NCBI GenBank assembly: GCA_028718065.1
Contig: JAQUMP010000019.1
Location: forward strand, 1 to 14,956
Reading direction: 5' to 3'
Source of the DNA: Chitinivibrionales bacterium
GTDB taxonomy: Bacteria; Fibrobacterota; Chitinivibrionia; Chitinivibrionales; FEN-1185
DNA length: 14,956 bases
A program made the translations under genes and the position numbers. Below, piece after piece: positions 1 to 6,025 of this stretch (its first letter is position 1; every line of letters begins with the position of its first letter). Below the pieces are notes generated by a model, which had not been told where the DNA came from, made no database searches, and saw only the letters and a program-made list of their open reading frames with translations.

Positions 1-1
1 G

Positions 2-283
2 GTGCTGTGGCTGCTGGATATTCGCCATATCGGCCTGGCGGCCGACCGGCAGGCCTTTGCCTGGCTGCGCGAACGTCAATTGCCGTCGCTGCCCATTCTT
101 ACCAAATGCGACAAACTCAGCAAAAGCGCCGTGCGGGAGCAGCGCAAACTGTTCGCCCGCTGTTTCAAAACGGAAAGGACGCCCCTTACCTATTCCATTC
201 AGGAAAATGCCGCGCGCGAGCGCTTCTGGGAGGAATACGCCCGCTTTTACCAGGCCGTAGCGACCTCCGCGCGGAGGGTTTAA
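2..283 (+). CDS. engB: Ribosome biogenesis GTPase EngB/YihA (YsxC), C-terminal part
   Basis: This is the last third of a TRAFAC-class GTPase that helps assemble the large ribosomal subunit. The 5' part lies outside the window, so the G1-G3 motifs are not visible and the true start cannot be given. The visible part begins with LWLLDIRH, which matches the strand after the G3 region in EngB (LLDIRHxP), followed by a helix containing WLRER. Then comes the G4 guanine-specificity motif TKCDK at visible residues 34-38. The tail after it carries a degenerate G5 region (YSIQEN), which is usual for this family. The stop codon lies 3 bases before the next start, so it is probably co-transcribed with the mlaE-like gene. 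The family call rests on the G4 motif and flanking residues. Another Era-like GTPase is less likely, because the protein ends about where EngB normally does. Confidence 0.85.
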   Translation: MLWLLDIRHIGLAADRQAFAWLRERQLPSLPILTKCDKLSKSAVREQRKLFARCFKTERTPLTYSIQENAARERFWEEYARFYQAVATSARRV

Positions 284-286
284 ATC

Positions 287-1084
287 ATGCCGTTCATTAC
301 GAGCTACATCGAACACACCGGCGCCAACGCCATTGCGCGCATCCGTCAATGGCACGGCATCGGGGCGCTGCTGTACGACACCATTGTTTCCATTATCGCG
401 ACCGACCGCAAGAGTCACCAGGCCTCCTGGCGCCAGATTGTTTTCCAGATCCTGTTTACCGGCGTGGAGGCCATGGGGCTGGTTTCGATCATCGGCCTGT
501 TCTGCGGCGTTACCATCGTTATCCAGGCCATGACCACCATGCCTAAATTCGGCGCCAGTGAATATTTCGGCAATCTTATGGTTATTATCGTGGTGCGCGA
601 GCTCGGCCCGTTTTTTACGGCGCTCGTGGTCCTCGGCCGCAGCGGCTCGGGCCTGGCGGCTTACATCGGTACCATGCGGGTTAATAAAGAAATCGCGGCG
701 CTGGAGGTCATGGGCATCGACCCGGTGCATTTTGTAGTTATGCCCGCCTTTACGGCCATGGTTGCCGCCATTATCTGCCTTTCGGTATACTTCGATCTTA
801 TCGCCATCATCGGCGGGCTCTTTGTAGCGGCCGTGGTGGTGCATGTTCCCGCGGGCATTTTTCTGACCAAGGTCATCGACGCCCTCACCGTCACCGACAT
901 CCTTATGTCATTTGTCAAGAACACGCTGTTCGGTTCGCTCATAGCCGCGATCGCCTGTTTTCACGGTTTGGCCGTTAACAATAACCGGCAGGTGCCCCAG
1001 GCCACCATCCGCGCCGTGGTCGGCTCCATGATCGCCATCATCGTGGTCAACGTGATCGTTACGGTCGGGTTTTATATTAAATAA
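287..1084 (+). CDS. mlaE: MlaE-family ABC transporter permease (phospholipid transport)
   Basis: This is a 265-residue inner-membrane permease of the MlaE/TrgB family, which moves phospholipids between the inner and outer membranes together with an ATPase (MlaF) and an MCE protein (MlaD). The family signature is clear: RELGPFFTAL at residues 104-113, GTMRVNKEI around 128-136 and ALEVMGIDP at 138-146, the cytoplasmic loop typical of the family. Hydrophobic stretches at about 52-80, 96-118, 148-187, 216-232 and 240-264 fit five or six membrane spans. Length is normal for the family. The ATG at 287 has a GGAGG element about 10 bases upstream and lies 3 bases after engB. No mlaF or mlaD follows; the next gene encodes a secreted VWA protein. 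The partner genes must therefore lie elsewhere or beyond the left edge. Confidence 0.9.
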   Translation: MPFITSYIEHTGANAIARIRQWHGIGALLYDTIVSIIATDRKSHQASWRQIVFQILFTGVEAMGLVSIIGLFCGVTIVIQAMTTMPKFGASEYFGNLMVIIVVRELGPFFTALVVLGRSGSGLAAYIGTMRVNKEIAALEVMGIDPVHFVVMPAFTAMVAAIICLSVYFDLIAIIGGLFVAAVVVHVPAGIFLTKVIDALTVTDILMSFVKNTLFGSLIAAIACFHGLAVNNNRQVPQATIRAVVGSMIAIIVVNVIVTVGFYIK

Positions 1085-1110
1085 TCCAGCAGATTTTCGA
1101 AAGGACCTCC

Positions 1111-3147
1111 ATGCGTTTTTTACGCACTGTCGCCGCCGGCTTGTTTGCCGGCCTATTCTGTATGATTCCCGCAAATGCGCTTCCAACAAGCTTTCGCGCC
1201 ATGCCGGTCATGAATGAGGTTCCGCTCTATCGCAACATTGCCTCTGCACGGACCGATGCCCCCCTCGCTTATGTGGGAATGAAAGACACCTTGGTATTCC
1301 TCGATTCCGCCCAGGGCTGGAGCAGGGTAAGCGCCAAAAAAAATATCGAGGGATTTATCGAAAGCCGGCTTATTGTTGTTTTTTCATTGGCTTCTTTGCA
1401 AAAGGCAAGGCCCGCGGCTGCCGAAAGGGGTCTCCCCGCAAAATCAAAAACATTTACCGGACGTAAAGAATCGGCCGGGATAGGATATGGGTCCGGTGGC
1501 GGCAAAAGCCGGGAAATTGACGACCTTATCGGCGGCATAAATGGTCTCGAGGCAAAGAAAGCCGGTCAACCTATCCTTATGCAGGAATCCAAGGCTGCGC
1601 CGGCCCCTCCCGGTAAATCACGGATGCCTGGGGAACGGGCGTCCTCGCAGGCCGCCATGGTGCGTGCGGCAGCACACGACGACAATGCCGAATTTCCCCA
1701 GTATCTTAAATACTGCGCGGCAAATCCGGTGCAATCGCTCAATATTGTTTATCCCTGGGATGCATCAAAGCGTATCATTGTCCGCGTCCTCGACCGGGAC
1801 AGCCAGACCGTGCCCGGCGCAAACCTGGAACTCCTTAATCGTCTCAACCGGGTCGTCTTTACGGCCGCTACTCCGGCCGGCGGCGAAATCATAATCCTGC
1901 CCACCGTGGACTTGCCCGAAACGTCCGGAATTTCTCTGCGTGTCAATGGGGGCGCCGCTTGTGCGCTTCAGAGGCGCCCCAACGAGGAGGCCCTTACCGT
2001 CGTGCTGTCGCAAAAGCGGCAGGTCCCGCGGGTCATCGGCGTGCAAATATGCTTCCTTATGGATGCAACCGGAAGCATGGGAGACGAAATCAAGCAGTTG
2101 CAGGACGTCGTCTTTTCCATTCACGAACGCCTGCGCGCCCTTCCCGGTGCGCCGGACCTTGAATTTTCCGTTACCGCGTATCGCGATCGGGGCGATGATT
2201 TTTTAGTGCGGGGCCACGCGTTTACCGCAAATATCGATACCTTCCAGAATTACCTTAACGGCGTCGCGGCCGGCGGCGGCGGCGATAACCCCGAGGATGT
2301 CGAGGCCGGCCTTGCGTATGCGCTTGACACTCTGCGCTGGAAGAGCGACCCGCTTAAATTTATCTTCCTCATCGCCGACGCGCCCCCGCACACCGAAACG
2401 GCGCGTGCCGATAATTATCTCGTCAAGGCGCGCCAGGCGCGCGGCCGCGGGATCATGATATGCCCGGTCGGGGCTTCCGGTCTCGATAAAACCGGCGAAT
2501 TTGTTTTCCGGCAGCTCGCGCTTGTCACCGGGGGCGACTTTGTATTTCTTAACTACGGGGAAACCGGCGAAAGCGAAGGCGCGGCCACGGCGGCGGACCC
2601 CGGCAAGGTCAGCCACCATACCGGCGCCAATTATAACGCCAGACGCCTTGACGACCTGGTGGTCGATATCGTGCGCCGGGAGTTGGCGTTCCTTGACCCC
2701 AAGATCGCCGCGCAACGGCGTGCGCCGCAGCCGGCCACCGACGCCGAAGTGCTTGACTTGCGCTTAACGAGCTTGCTTACGCAGGTATTGCGCGGCGATC
2801 TGGGCCTCGCGGGCAAGACCCTGGTCGTGGCGCCCTTTGCGGCCCGCGACACCGGCCTTGCCGGCGTTGCCGCCTACCTCGAGGAAGGCGCCATCGGCCG
2901 TTCGGCCGAAATATCGTCTGTCAAGGTTGTCGAGCGTGCCCGTCTTCAAGACATACTCAAGGAACAGGCGCTTGCCCAAACCGGGCTCATGGACCCTGCC
3001 GCGGAAACAAAAGCCGGCAAGCTTCTGGGGGCGGACTTTATTCTTGTAACGCAATTGAACTATCTTGGAATAACGGCCGTGTGTCATGCGCGCCTGATTG
3101 ACTGCGCCAGCGGAGCGATCGTGAGCGCGGCCCGCGTGCGGTTGTAG
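1111..3147 (+). CDS. Exported VWA-domain protein with SH3-like N-terminus and CsgG/LpoB-like C-terminus
   Basis: This 678-residue protein starts with a signal peptide: basic MRFLR, a hydrophobic core, and a likely signal peptidase I site after Ala23 (ANA-LP). Residues about 35-90 (VPLYRN...GWSRV...GFIESRLI) resemble a bacterial SH3 domain. A low-complexity linker follows, then a VWA domain at roughly 308-500. Its MIDAS motif is DATGS at 318-322, where Thr replaces the first Ser of the canonical DxSxS; GGGGDNPED lies at 388-396 and IADAPPH at 421-427. Residues about 566-678 (KTLVVAPF, VVERARLQDILKEQ, GKLLGADFILVTQL) resemble the CsgG/LpoB fold used by periplasmic or outer-membrane assembly factors. 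The start has an AGGACC element 6-10 bases upstream and follows mlaE by 26 bases. The likely role is envelope-associated binding or assembly. I do not recognise a named family with this exact architecture, so no precise function is assigned. Confidence 0.8.
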   Translation: MRFLRTVAAGLFAGLFCMIPANALPTSFRAMPVMNEVPLYRNIASARTDAPLAYVGMKDTLVFLDSAQGWSRVSAKKNIEGFIESRLIVVFSLASLQKARPAAAERGLPAKSKTFTGRKESAGIGYGSGGGKSREIDDLIGGINGLEAKKAGQPILMQESKAAPAPPGKSRMPGERASSQAAMVRAAAHDDNAEFPQYLKYCAANPVQSLNIVYPWDASKRIIVRVLDRDSQTVPGANLELLNRLNRVVFTAATPAGGEIIILPTVDLPETSGISLRVNGGAACALQRRPNEEALTVVLSQKRQVPRVIGVQICFLMDATGSMGDEIKQLQDVVFSIHERLRALPGAPDLEFSVTAYRDRGDDFLVRGHAFTANIDTFQNYLNGVAAGGGGDNPEDVEAGLAYALDTLRWKSDPLKFIFLIADAPPHTETARADNYLVKARQARGRGIMICPVGASGLDKTGEFVFRQLALVTGGDFVFLNYGETGESEGAATAADPGKVSHHTGANYNARRLDDLVVDIVRRELAFLDPKIAAQRRAPQPATDAEVLDLRLTSLLTQVLRGDLGLAGKTLVVAPFAARDTGLAGVAAYLEEGAIGRSAEISSVKVVERARLQDILKEQALAQTGLMDPAAETKAGKLLGADFILVTQLNYLGITAVCHARLIDCASGAIVSAARVRL

Positions 3148-3284
3148 CGCGCAGACCAACGGTGGCCGGGTAATGGCTGTTGACTAACGCAATTTGCTCG
3201 CCAAAAGGTTTGCCTGTTAAAAAGCGCGCTCATGTTACCAAGAAGTCATGCAAAACGGATAAAAAAACATTTGCGGGTGCGGCC

Positions 3285-4205
3285 ATGAAATTATTTCTGC
3301 GTTTGGGTTTTGCCCTTTGTCTGGGTTTATGTCTGAGCTGCGCGAGCTTGAGCACGACCCAGGTGGCAAGCGTCAATTCCTATGCCGCGCTGCTGCAGGA
3401 GAACGCGGCTTATCCGCGCGGCATCGTGCGGGAATTTATAAGCCTCAAGTACGATATCGAGCAGCTCAACGCCGGCGCGGTCAGCCCCGCGCTTGTCAAC
3501 GAAAAACTCTGGAACTCCTATAACGGCAAATCCGAGGCGCTTAAAAAATCCTACCGGGCCAACGTGGGTTTAAATGTCTTAGCCGACTATGCCGCCGCGC
3601 TCAATCGGTTGAGCGGCCCGAATCTTTTTAAAACGCTGCAGGAGCCCGCGCTTTCTACCGGAAAAAACCTGGATAAACTGCTCCGGGAATACGATACGCT
3701 TTTCGACCAAAAAATACCCGTGGGCATCGGTAACCTCATGGCCCAGGGGTTACTGGCGGGTACCGCCATCGGCATTAAAAACCGTCAGGCAAAAGAGCTC
3801 AAACGGTATGTTGACGAAGGCGATACTTTGGTGAGCGTGCTGACGCAAGCCGTGGCGCATGAGCTCGATTCGCTCGTTGTAACCCTCTGGCTGCCGGCCC
3901 TTAAATTAGACTTAAAAACAAATCAGGAAGAGCTGCTTAAAAACCTTAATCCCAAGGGCGACTACACCGTTTATTACGCCACCCAGGTCGATAAAGAGGT
4001 GGCAGCCCTGATCGGCCGCATAGATAATTTGGAGCAACTCACCCATAAAACCATCACGGCTCTGGGTAAAATCCGCGCGGCGCACAAGGAGTTAATGCAG
4101 AACCTGACAAAACGCAAAACCATCAAAGAAGTCCTGGCGCAAACCCAGGAGCTGGCCGAATCCACCCGGCAGGTTTATCTGGCATACGCGGACATAAAAA
4201 AATAA
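3285..4205 (+). CDS. Putative lipoprotein, helical, function unknown
   Basis: The frame is open from a TTG at 3180, but the natural start is the ATG at 3285, which begins a signal sequence: MKLFLRLGF, a Leu/Cys-rich core, then CLSCAS around residues 15-20. Cys19 in LSC would be the lipidated residue. The lipobox is atypical because the -3 residue is Cys rather than Leu, so a soluble periplasmic protein released by signal peptidase I is also possible. The mature part of the 306-residue protein is rich in Leu, Lys, Glu and Ala, looks almost entirely helical, and has one more hydrophobic stretch near residues 145-165 (GNLMAQGLLAGTAIGI). No known domain is recognised. It lies 16 bases before the next small gene and probably shares a transcript with it. 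A scaffold or envelope role is conceivable but is only inference. Confidence 0.7.
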   Translation: MKLFLRLGFALCLGLCLSCASLSTTQVASVNSYAALLQENAAYPRGIVREFISLKYDIEQLNAGAVSPALVNEKLWNSYNGKSEALKKSYRANVGLNVLADYAAALNRLSGPNLFKTLQEPALSTGKNLDKLLREYDTLFDQKIPVGIGNLMAQGLLAGTAIGIKNRQAKELKRYVDEGDTLVSVLTQAVAHELDSLVVTLWLPALKLDLKTNQEELLKNLNPKGDYTVYYATQVDKEVAALIGRIDNLEQLTHKTITALGKIRAAHKELMQNLTKRKTIKEVLAQTQELAESTRQVYLAYADIKK

Positions 4206-4221
4206 CCGCAAGCGGGGCCTT

Positions 4222-4548
4222 ATGAACAAAAATCCGGACCAAACCTACCGGCAGGTCGTGCTCGCCATCTCGGAAATAAACGCCCGGCGCACCTTTGATA
4301 CGCTCGGCGCACCGCAGCGTCCCGACCTTGACAAAGCCATACTGGCGCTGGAAGAACTTTCATGGCAGATCGTGGCCGAAGACGCCGGCCGATTTTCCAA
4401 AAGCATCGGCGCGCGCATTACGGAACTGCAGGAGCTCGGTCAAAAGATCGAGCGGAGCTACAAGGATTTAAAGGCCATCGGCAAGACCCTGCGCCTCACG
4501 GCCGAAGTTGTGGCGGAATTTGTAAAGGCGATCAAAGCCGTGGTGTAA
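4222..4548 (+). CDS. Small helical protein, function unknown (intact member of a duplicated pair)
   Basis: This 108-residue protein has no recognised domain. It is rich in Ala, Glu, Leu, Lys and Arg, with heptad-like spacing around residues 60-100 (ITELQELGQKIERSYKDLKAIGKTL), consistent with an amphipathic helix or coiled coil. It has no signal peptide and no membrane segment. It follows the lipoprotein gene after 16 bases, with a GCGGGG element 9-14 bases upstream of the ATG. Its last 27 codons and the 23 bases after its stop recur at 5504-5607 with six mismatches. Within the coding part the changes are two silent ones plus Leu to Ile and Ala to Val. This shows that the gene had a paralogue under purifying selection, so it is very likely a real gene. 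It may act with the lipoprotein; that is inferred from position only. Confidence 0.65.
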   Translation: MNKNPDQTYRQVVLAISEINARRTFDTLGAPQRPDLDKAILALEELSWQIVAEDAGRFSKSIGARITELQELGQKIERSYKDLKAIGKTLRLTAEVVAEFVKAIKAVV

Positions 4549-4571
4549 CGAAACCCCCGTGCCAAAAAGCG
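4468..4571 (+). repeat. Direct repeat copy 1 (104 bp, 3' end of the small helical gene)
   Basis: These 104 bases recur at 5504-5607, offset by 1036 bases, with six mismatches by hand count and no gaps. The repeat covers the last 27 codons, including the stop, and 23 bases of 3' flank. It forms the left border of the AT-rich cassette. Confidence 0.9.
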
Positions 4572-4687
4572 CAGTTCCATACACCGGTGGAGCTGGGTGA
4601 AAGCAGAAACCAATGTTTTGCTACAGAACTTTTGTTTATATTATTTAAGATGTTCGATTTATAGTCCTTTTGCAAAGCAGGATTATT

Positions 4688-5200
4688 ATGGAAAAAACGA
4701 TACAAATGATTGTTCAGGCTCAAAATGCAGGCCTTTTTTCTTCATATGCCATCGGTGGAGGAATTGCGGCGCTGTTTTATATTGAACCAGTCGCTACTTT
4801 CGATCTGGATATTTTTATAATTTTGCCGGAATCTTCAAGCCCGTTGATATCTCTATCTCCAATTTATTCTTGGTTTTCAGATCGAGGTTACAAACCATCT
4901 CAAGAACAAATCGTTATTGAAGGAATCGCCGTTCAATTTATTCCAGTTTATAACGATCTCGTCAGAGACGGTGTTTTAGACGCCGCGGAAAAGAAATATG
5001 GGAACACGCCCACGCGGGTTCTTAAACCTGAATATCTGATTACTTTAATGCTCCAGACCTACCGATCAAAGGACAAGGAACGGCTCAGTAAATTTCTGCA
5101 AGAGACCACAATTGATTATCCGCTTCTTGATTCTATTCTGCTGAAGTACAATTTGAAGAAAGTATTCGAAACTTTCAAGGAGCAATACTATGGCCGCTGA
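4688..5200 (+). CDS. Nucleotidyltransferase-fold protein (AbiEii/DUF6036-like), possible toxin
   Basis: This 170-residue protein has the core of a polymerase-beta-type nucleotidyltransferase: AIGGGIAALFY at residues 21-31 (glycine-rich helix cap), then TFDLDIFIIL at 37-46, where Asp39 and Asp41 are the expected metal ligands. The C-terminal half (VLKPEYLITLMLQTYRSKDKERL) matches the helical region seen in AbiEii-type and related small NTases. Enzymes of this fold transfer nucleotides to RNA or protein and often act as toxins of toxin-antitoxin or abortive-infection pairs. A TTG at 4670 would add six residues. The ATG at 4688 is preferred because AGGA lies 7-10 bases upstream. The gene overlaps the next one by 11 bases, a strong sign of a two-gene unit. 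Base composition is unlike the surroundings, which suggests horizontal acquisition. The NTase fold is fairly sure; the toxin role is inferred. Confidence 0.72.
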   Translation: MEKTIQMIVQAQNAGLFSSYAIGGGIAALFYIEPVATFDLDIFIILPESSSPLISLSPIYSWFSDRGYKPSQEQIVIEGIAVQFIPVYNDLVRDGVLDAAEKKYGNTPTRVLKPEYLITLMLQTYRSKDKERLSKFLQETTIDYPLLDSILLKYNLKKVFETFKEQYYGR

Positions 5201-5393
5201 TCCGGAAAGATTTATTCAGTATAACAAAAACATCGTGCAAAAGATTTTCAGGAAAAAAGTCGAATACCACCTTGACCAAGCTCGTCTCCCCATCGAAGAA
5301 AAAGTTAAAATTCTTATTGAATTACAAAAGATTGCCTTGACTATTCGGCCCAAACAGAATGAAAATGACAAACGGCTGGTTTGGCAAATTTAA
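5190..5393 (+). CDS. Small partner protein of the nucleotidyltransferase
   Basis: This 67-residue, charged, probably helical protein has the core LPIEEKVKILIELQKIALTI near residues 33-52. I recognise no named family. Its start overlaps the end of the nucleotidyltransferase gene by 11 bases and has AAGGAGC 7-13 bases upstream of the ATG, so translation is likely coupled to the upstream gene. Gene order, size and composition fit a toxin-antitoxin-like or defence pair in which this is the accessory or antitoxin member, but no DNA-binding motif is visible. It could equally be a regulatory or substrate-recognition subunit. The stop at 5391-5393 is followed by about 110 non-coding bases up to the truncated paralogue. 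Confidence 0.6.
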   Translation: MAADPERFIQYNKNIVQKIFRKKVEYHLDQARLPIEEKVKILIELQKIALTIRPKQNENDKRLVWQI

Positions 5394-5416
5394 TGTAAAA
5401 GAGCCCCGTATGAAAA

Positions 5417-5430
5417 TGTCAAGCTTGACA
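5417..5430. promoter_or_regulatory. Perfect 14-bp palindrome downstream of the NTase pair
   Basis: TGTCAAGCTTGACA is a perfect palindrome starting 24 bases after the stop of the small partner gene. It has no T-run, so it is not an intrinsic terminator. It could be an operator or recombination site, or chance. No second copy was seen in the window. Confidence 0.3.
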
Positions 5431-5503
5431 GCTTCTCCGTTGGTATTGCACTGGTAGGGAGCCTTACCGCCGCATTTTCACTGCGTTTATAAAGGCGCAG
5501 TAA

Positions 5504-5584
5504 TTAAAGGCCATCGGCAAGACCCTGCGCATTACGGCCGAGGTTGTGGCGGAATTTGTAAAGGTGATCAAGGCCGTGGTGTAA
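5504..5584 (+). pseudogene. 3' remnant of a paralogue of the small helical gene
   Basis: Only the last 26 codons and the stop remain, reading LKAIGKTLRITAEVVAEFVK and ending in VIKAVV. Compared with the intact gene at 4222-4548 the differences are Leu to Ile, Ala to Val and two silent changes. This means the copy diverged as a working gene before its 5' part was lost. A TAA lies directly upstream in frame and no start codon is available, so it cannot be expressed by itself. The loss coincides with the right edge of the AT-rich cassette, which suggests that insertion or recombination removed the 5' part. Confidence 0.75.
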
Positions 5585-5607
5585 CGAAACCCCCGTGCCG
5601 AAAAGCG
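5504..5607 (+). repeat. Direct repeat copy 2 (104 bp)
   Basis: This is the second copy of the repeat at 4468-4571. It starts exactly after an in-frame TAA at 5501-5503 and carries the end of a paralogous gene plus 23 bases of 3' flank. It forms the right border of the AT-rich cassette. Confidence 0.9.
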
Positions 5608-5623
5608 AAAGCGAGAACTTTTT

Positions 5624-5969
5624 ATGATGGATCCGAAAACGAAATCGGCCTACGATAGCATCATTAAAACCATTCACGCGGTTGATGCGGCGCGCCGAAC
5701 CCTGTGCAAAGCCGAAGGGAGCGCGAAAGAATTACTAACGTTGACCGAGGGAAAAGCCAAAAAAGAGGACCTTGACAAAGGATTTCTGCAAATGTTGCCC
5801 GGCGGCCAAACGCCGCGGTGTGGCGATTTTGACCCAACTGGTTACGGGAATCCTGATGTTGGCTTCCAAAAAAGCAGGATTTGCGTTTCCGAAGATCCAC
5901 CTGTTTTCGGCAATTTTAATGGTTTTATCCGATGTCTGTGCCTTCATCATGGCGGGGCTTCGTTCTTAA
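5624..5969 (+). pseudogene. Frameshifted gene for a small membrane protein, function unknown
   Basis: A frame opens at ATG 5624 and encodes a helical, charged N-terminus (MMDPKTKSAYDSIIKTIHAV...KAKKEDLDKGFLQ). After about residue 60 this frame turns into atypical Pro/Cys/Gly-rich sequence and runs to a stop at 6017-6019. The +1 frame, from about 5800 to the stop at 5967-5969, encodes a convincing membrane region with two hydrophobic segments (VAILTQLVTGILML and LFSAILMVLSDVCAFIMAGL). The simplest reading is one gene of about 115 codons broken by one extra base, or two missing bases, between about 5790 and 5815. A sequencing error or a programmed +1 shift is also possible. No clear slippery site was seen, and the ribosome binding site is weak (GCGAGAAC). 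The N-terminus is faintly like that of the 108-residue protein at 4222. Confidence 0.5.
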
Positions 5970-6025
5970 AAAGCCCGCAACCTCACTTGGAAACCCCGGC
6001 CCCGATTGTTTATTTTTAGGACATC

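Larger units (their letters stand above)
4569..5501. mobile_element. Candidate acquired cassette carrying the nucleotidyltransferase gene pair
   Basis: The interval between the two 104-bp repeat copies is visibly AT-rich compared with both sides, and its codon use differs: many AAA, ATT, TTT and TCT codons against GCC/GGC-rich neighbours. A 7-bp direct repeat, GCGCAGT, sits at both edges (4569-4575 and 5495-5501), each touching or adjoining a repeat copy. The right copy is also part of the 6-bp inverted repeat ACTGCG/CGCAGT at 5480-5501. No transposase, integrase or terminal inverted repeat was found, so this is either a cassette moved by something in trans or the product of recombination. 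The 7-bp repeat could be a target duplication, microhomology or chance. The exact edges are therefore tentative. Confidence 0.4.

Noticed and set aside
3180..3208. Promoter from TTGACT at 3180
   Set aside because: No acceptable -10 occurs 16-18 bases downstream.
3180..3284. N-terminal extension of the lipoprotein from TTG 3180
   Set aside because: The extension is Lys-rich with no Shine-Dalgarno sequence, and it would place a clear signal peptide 35 residues inside the protein. ATG 3285 is the better start.
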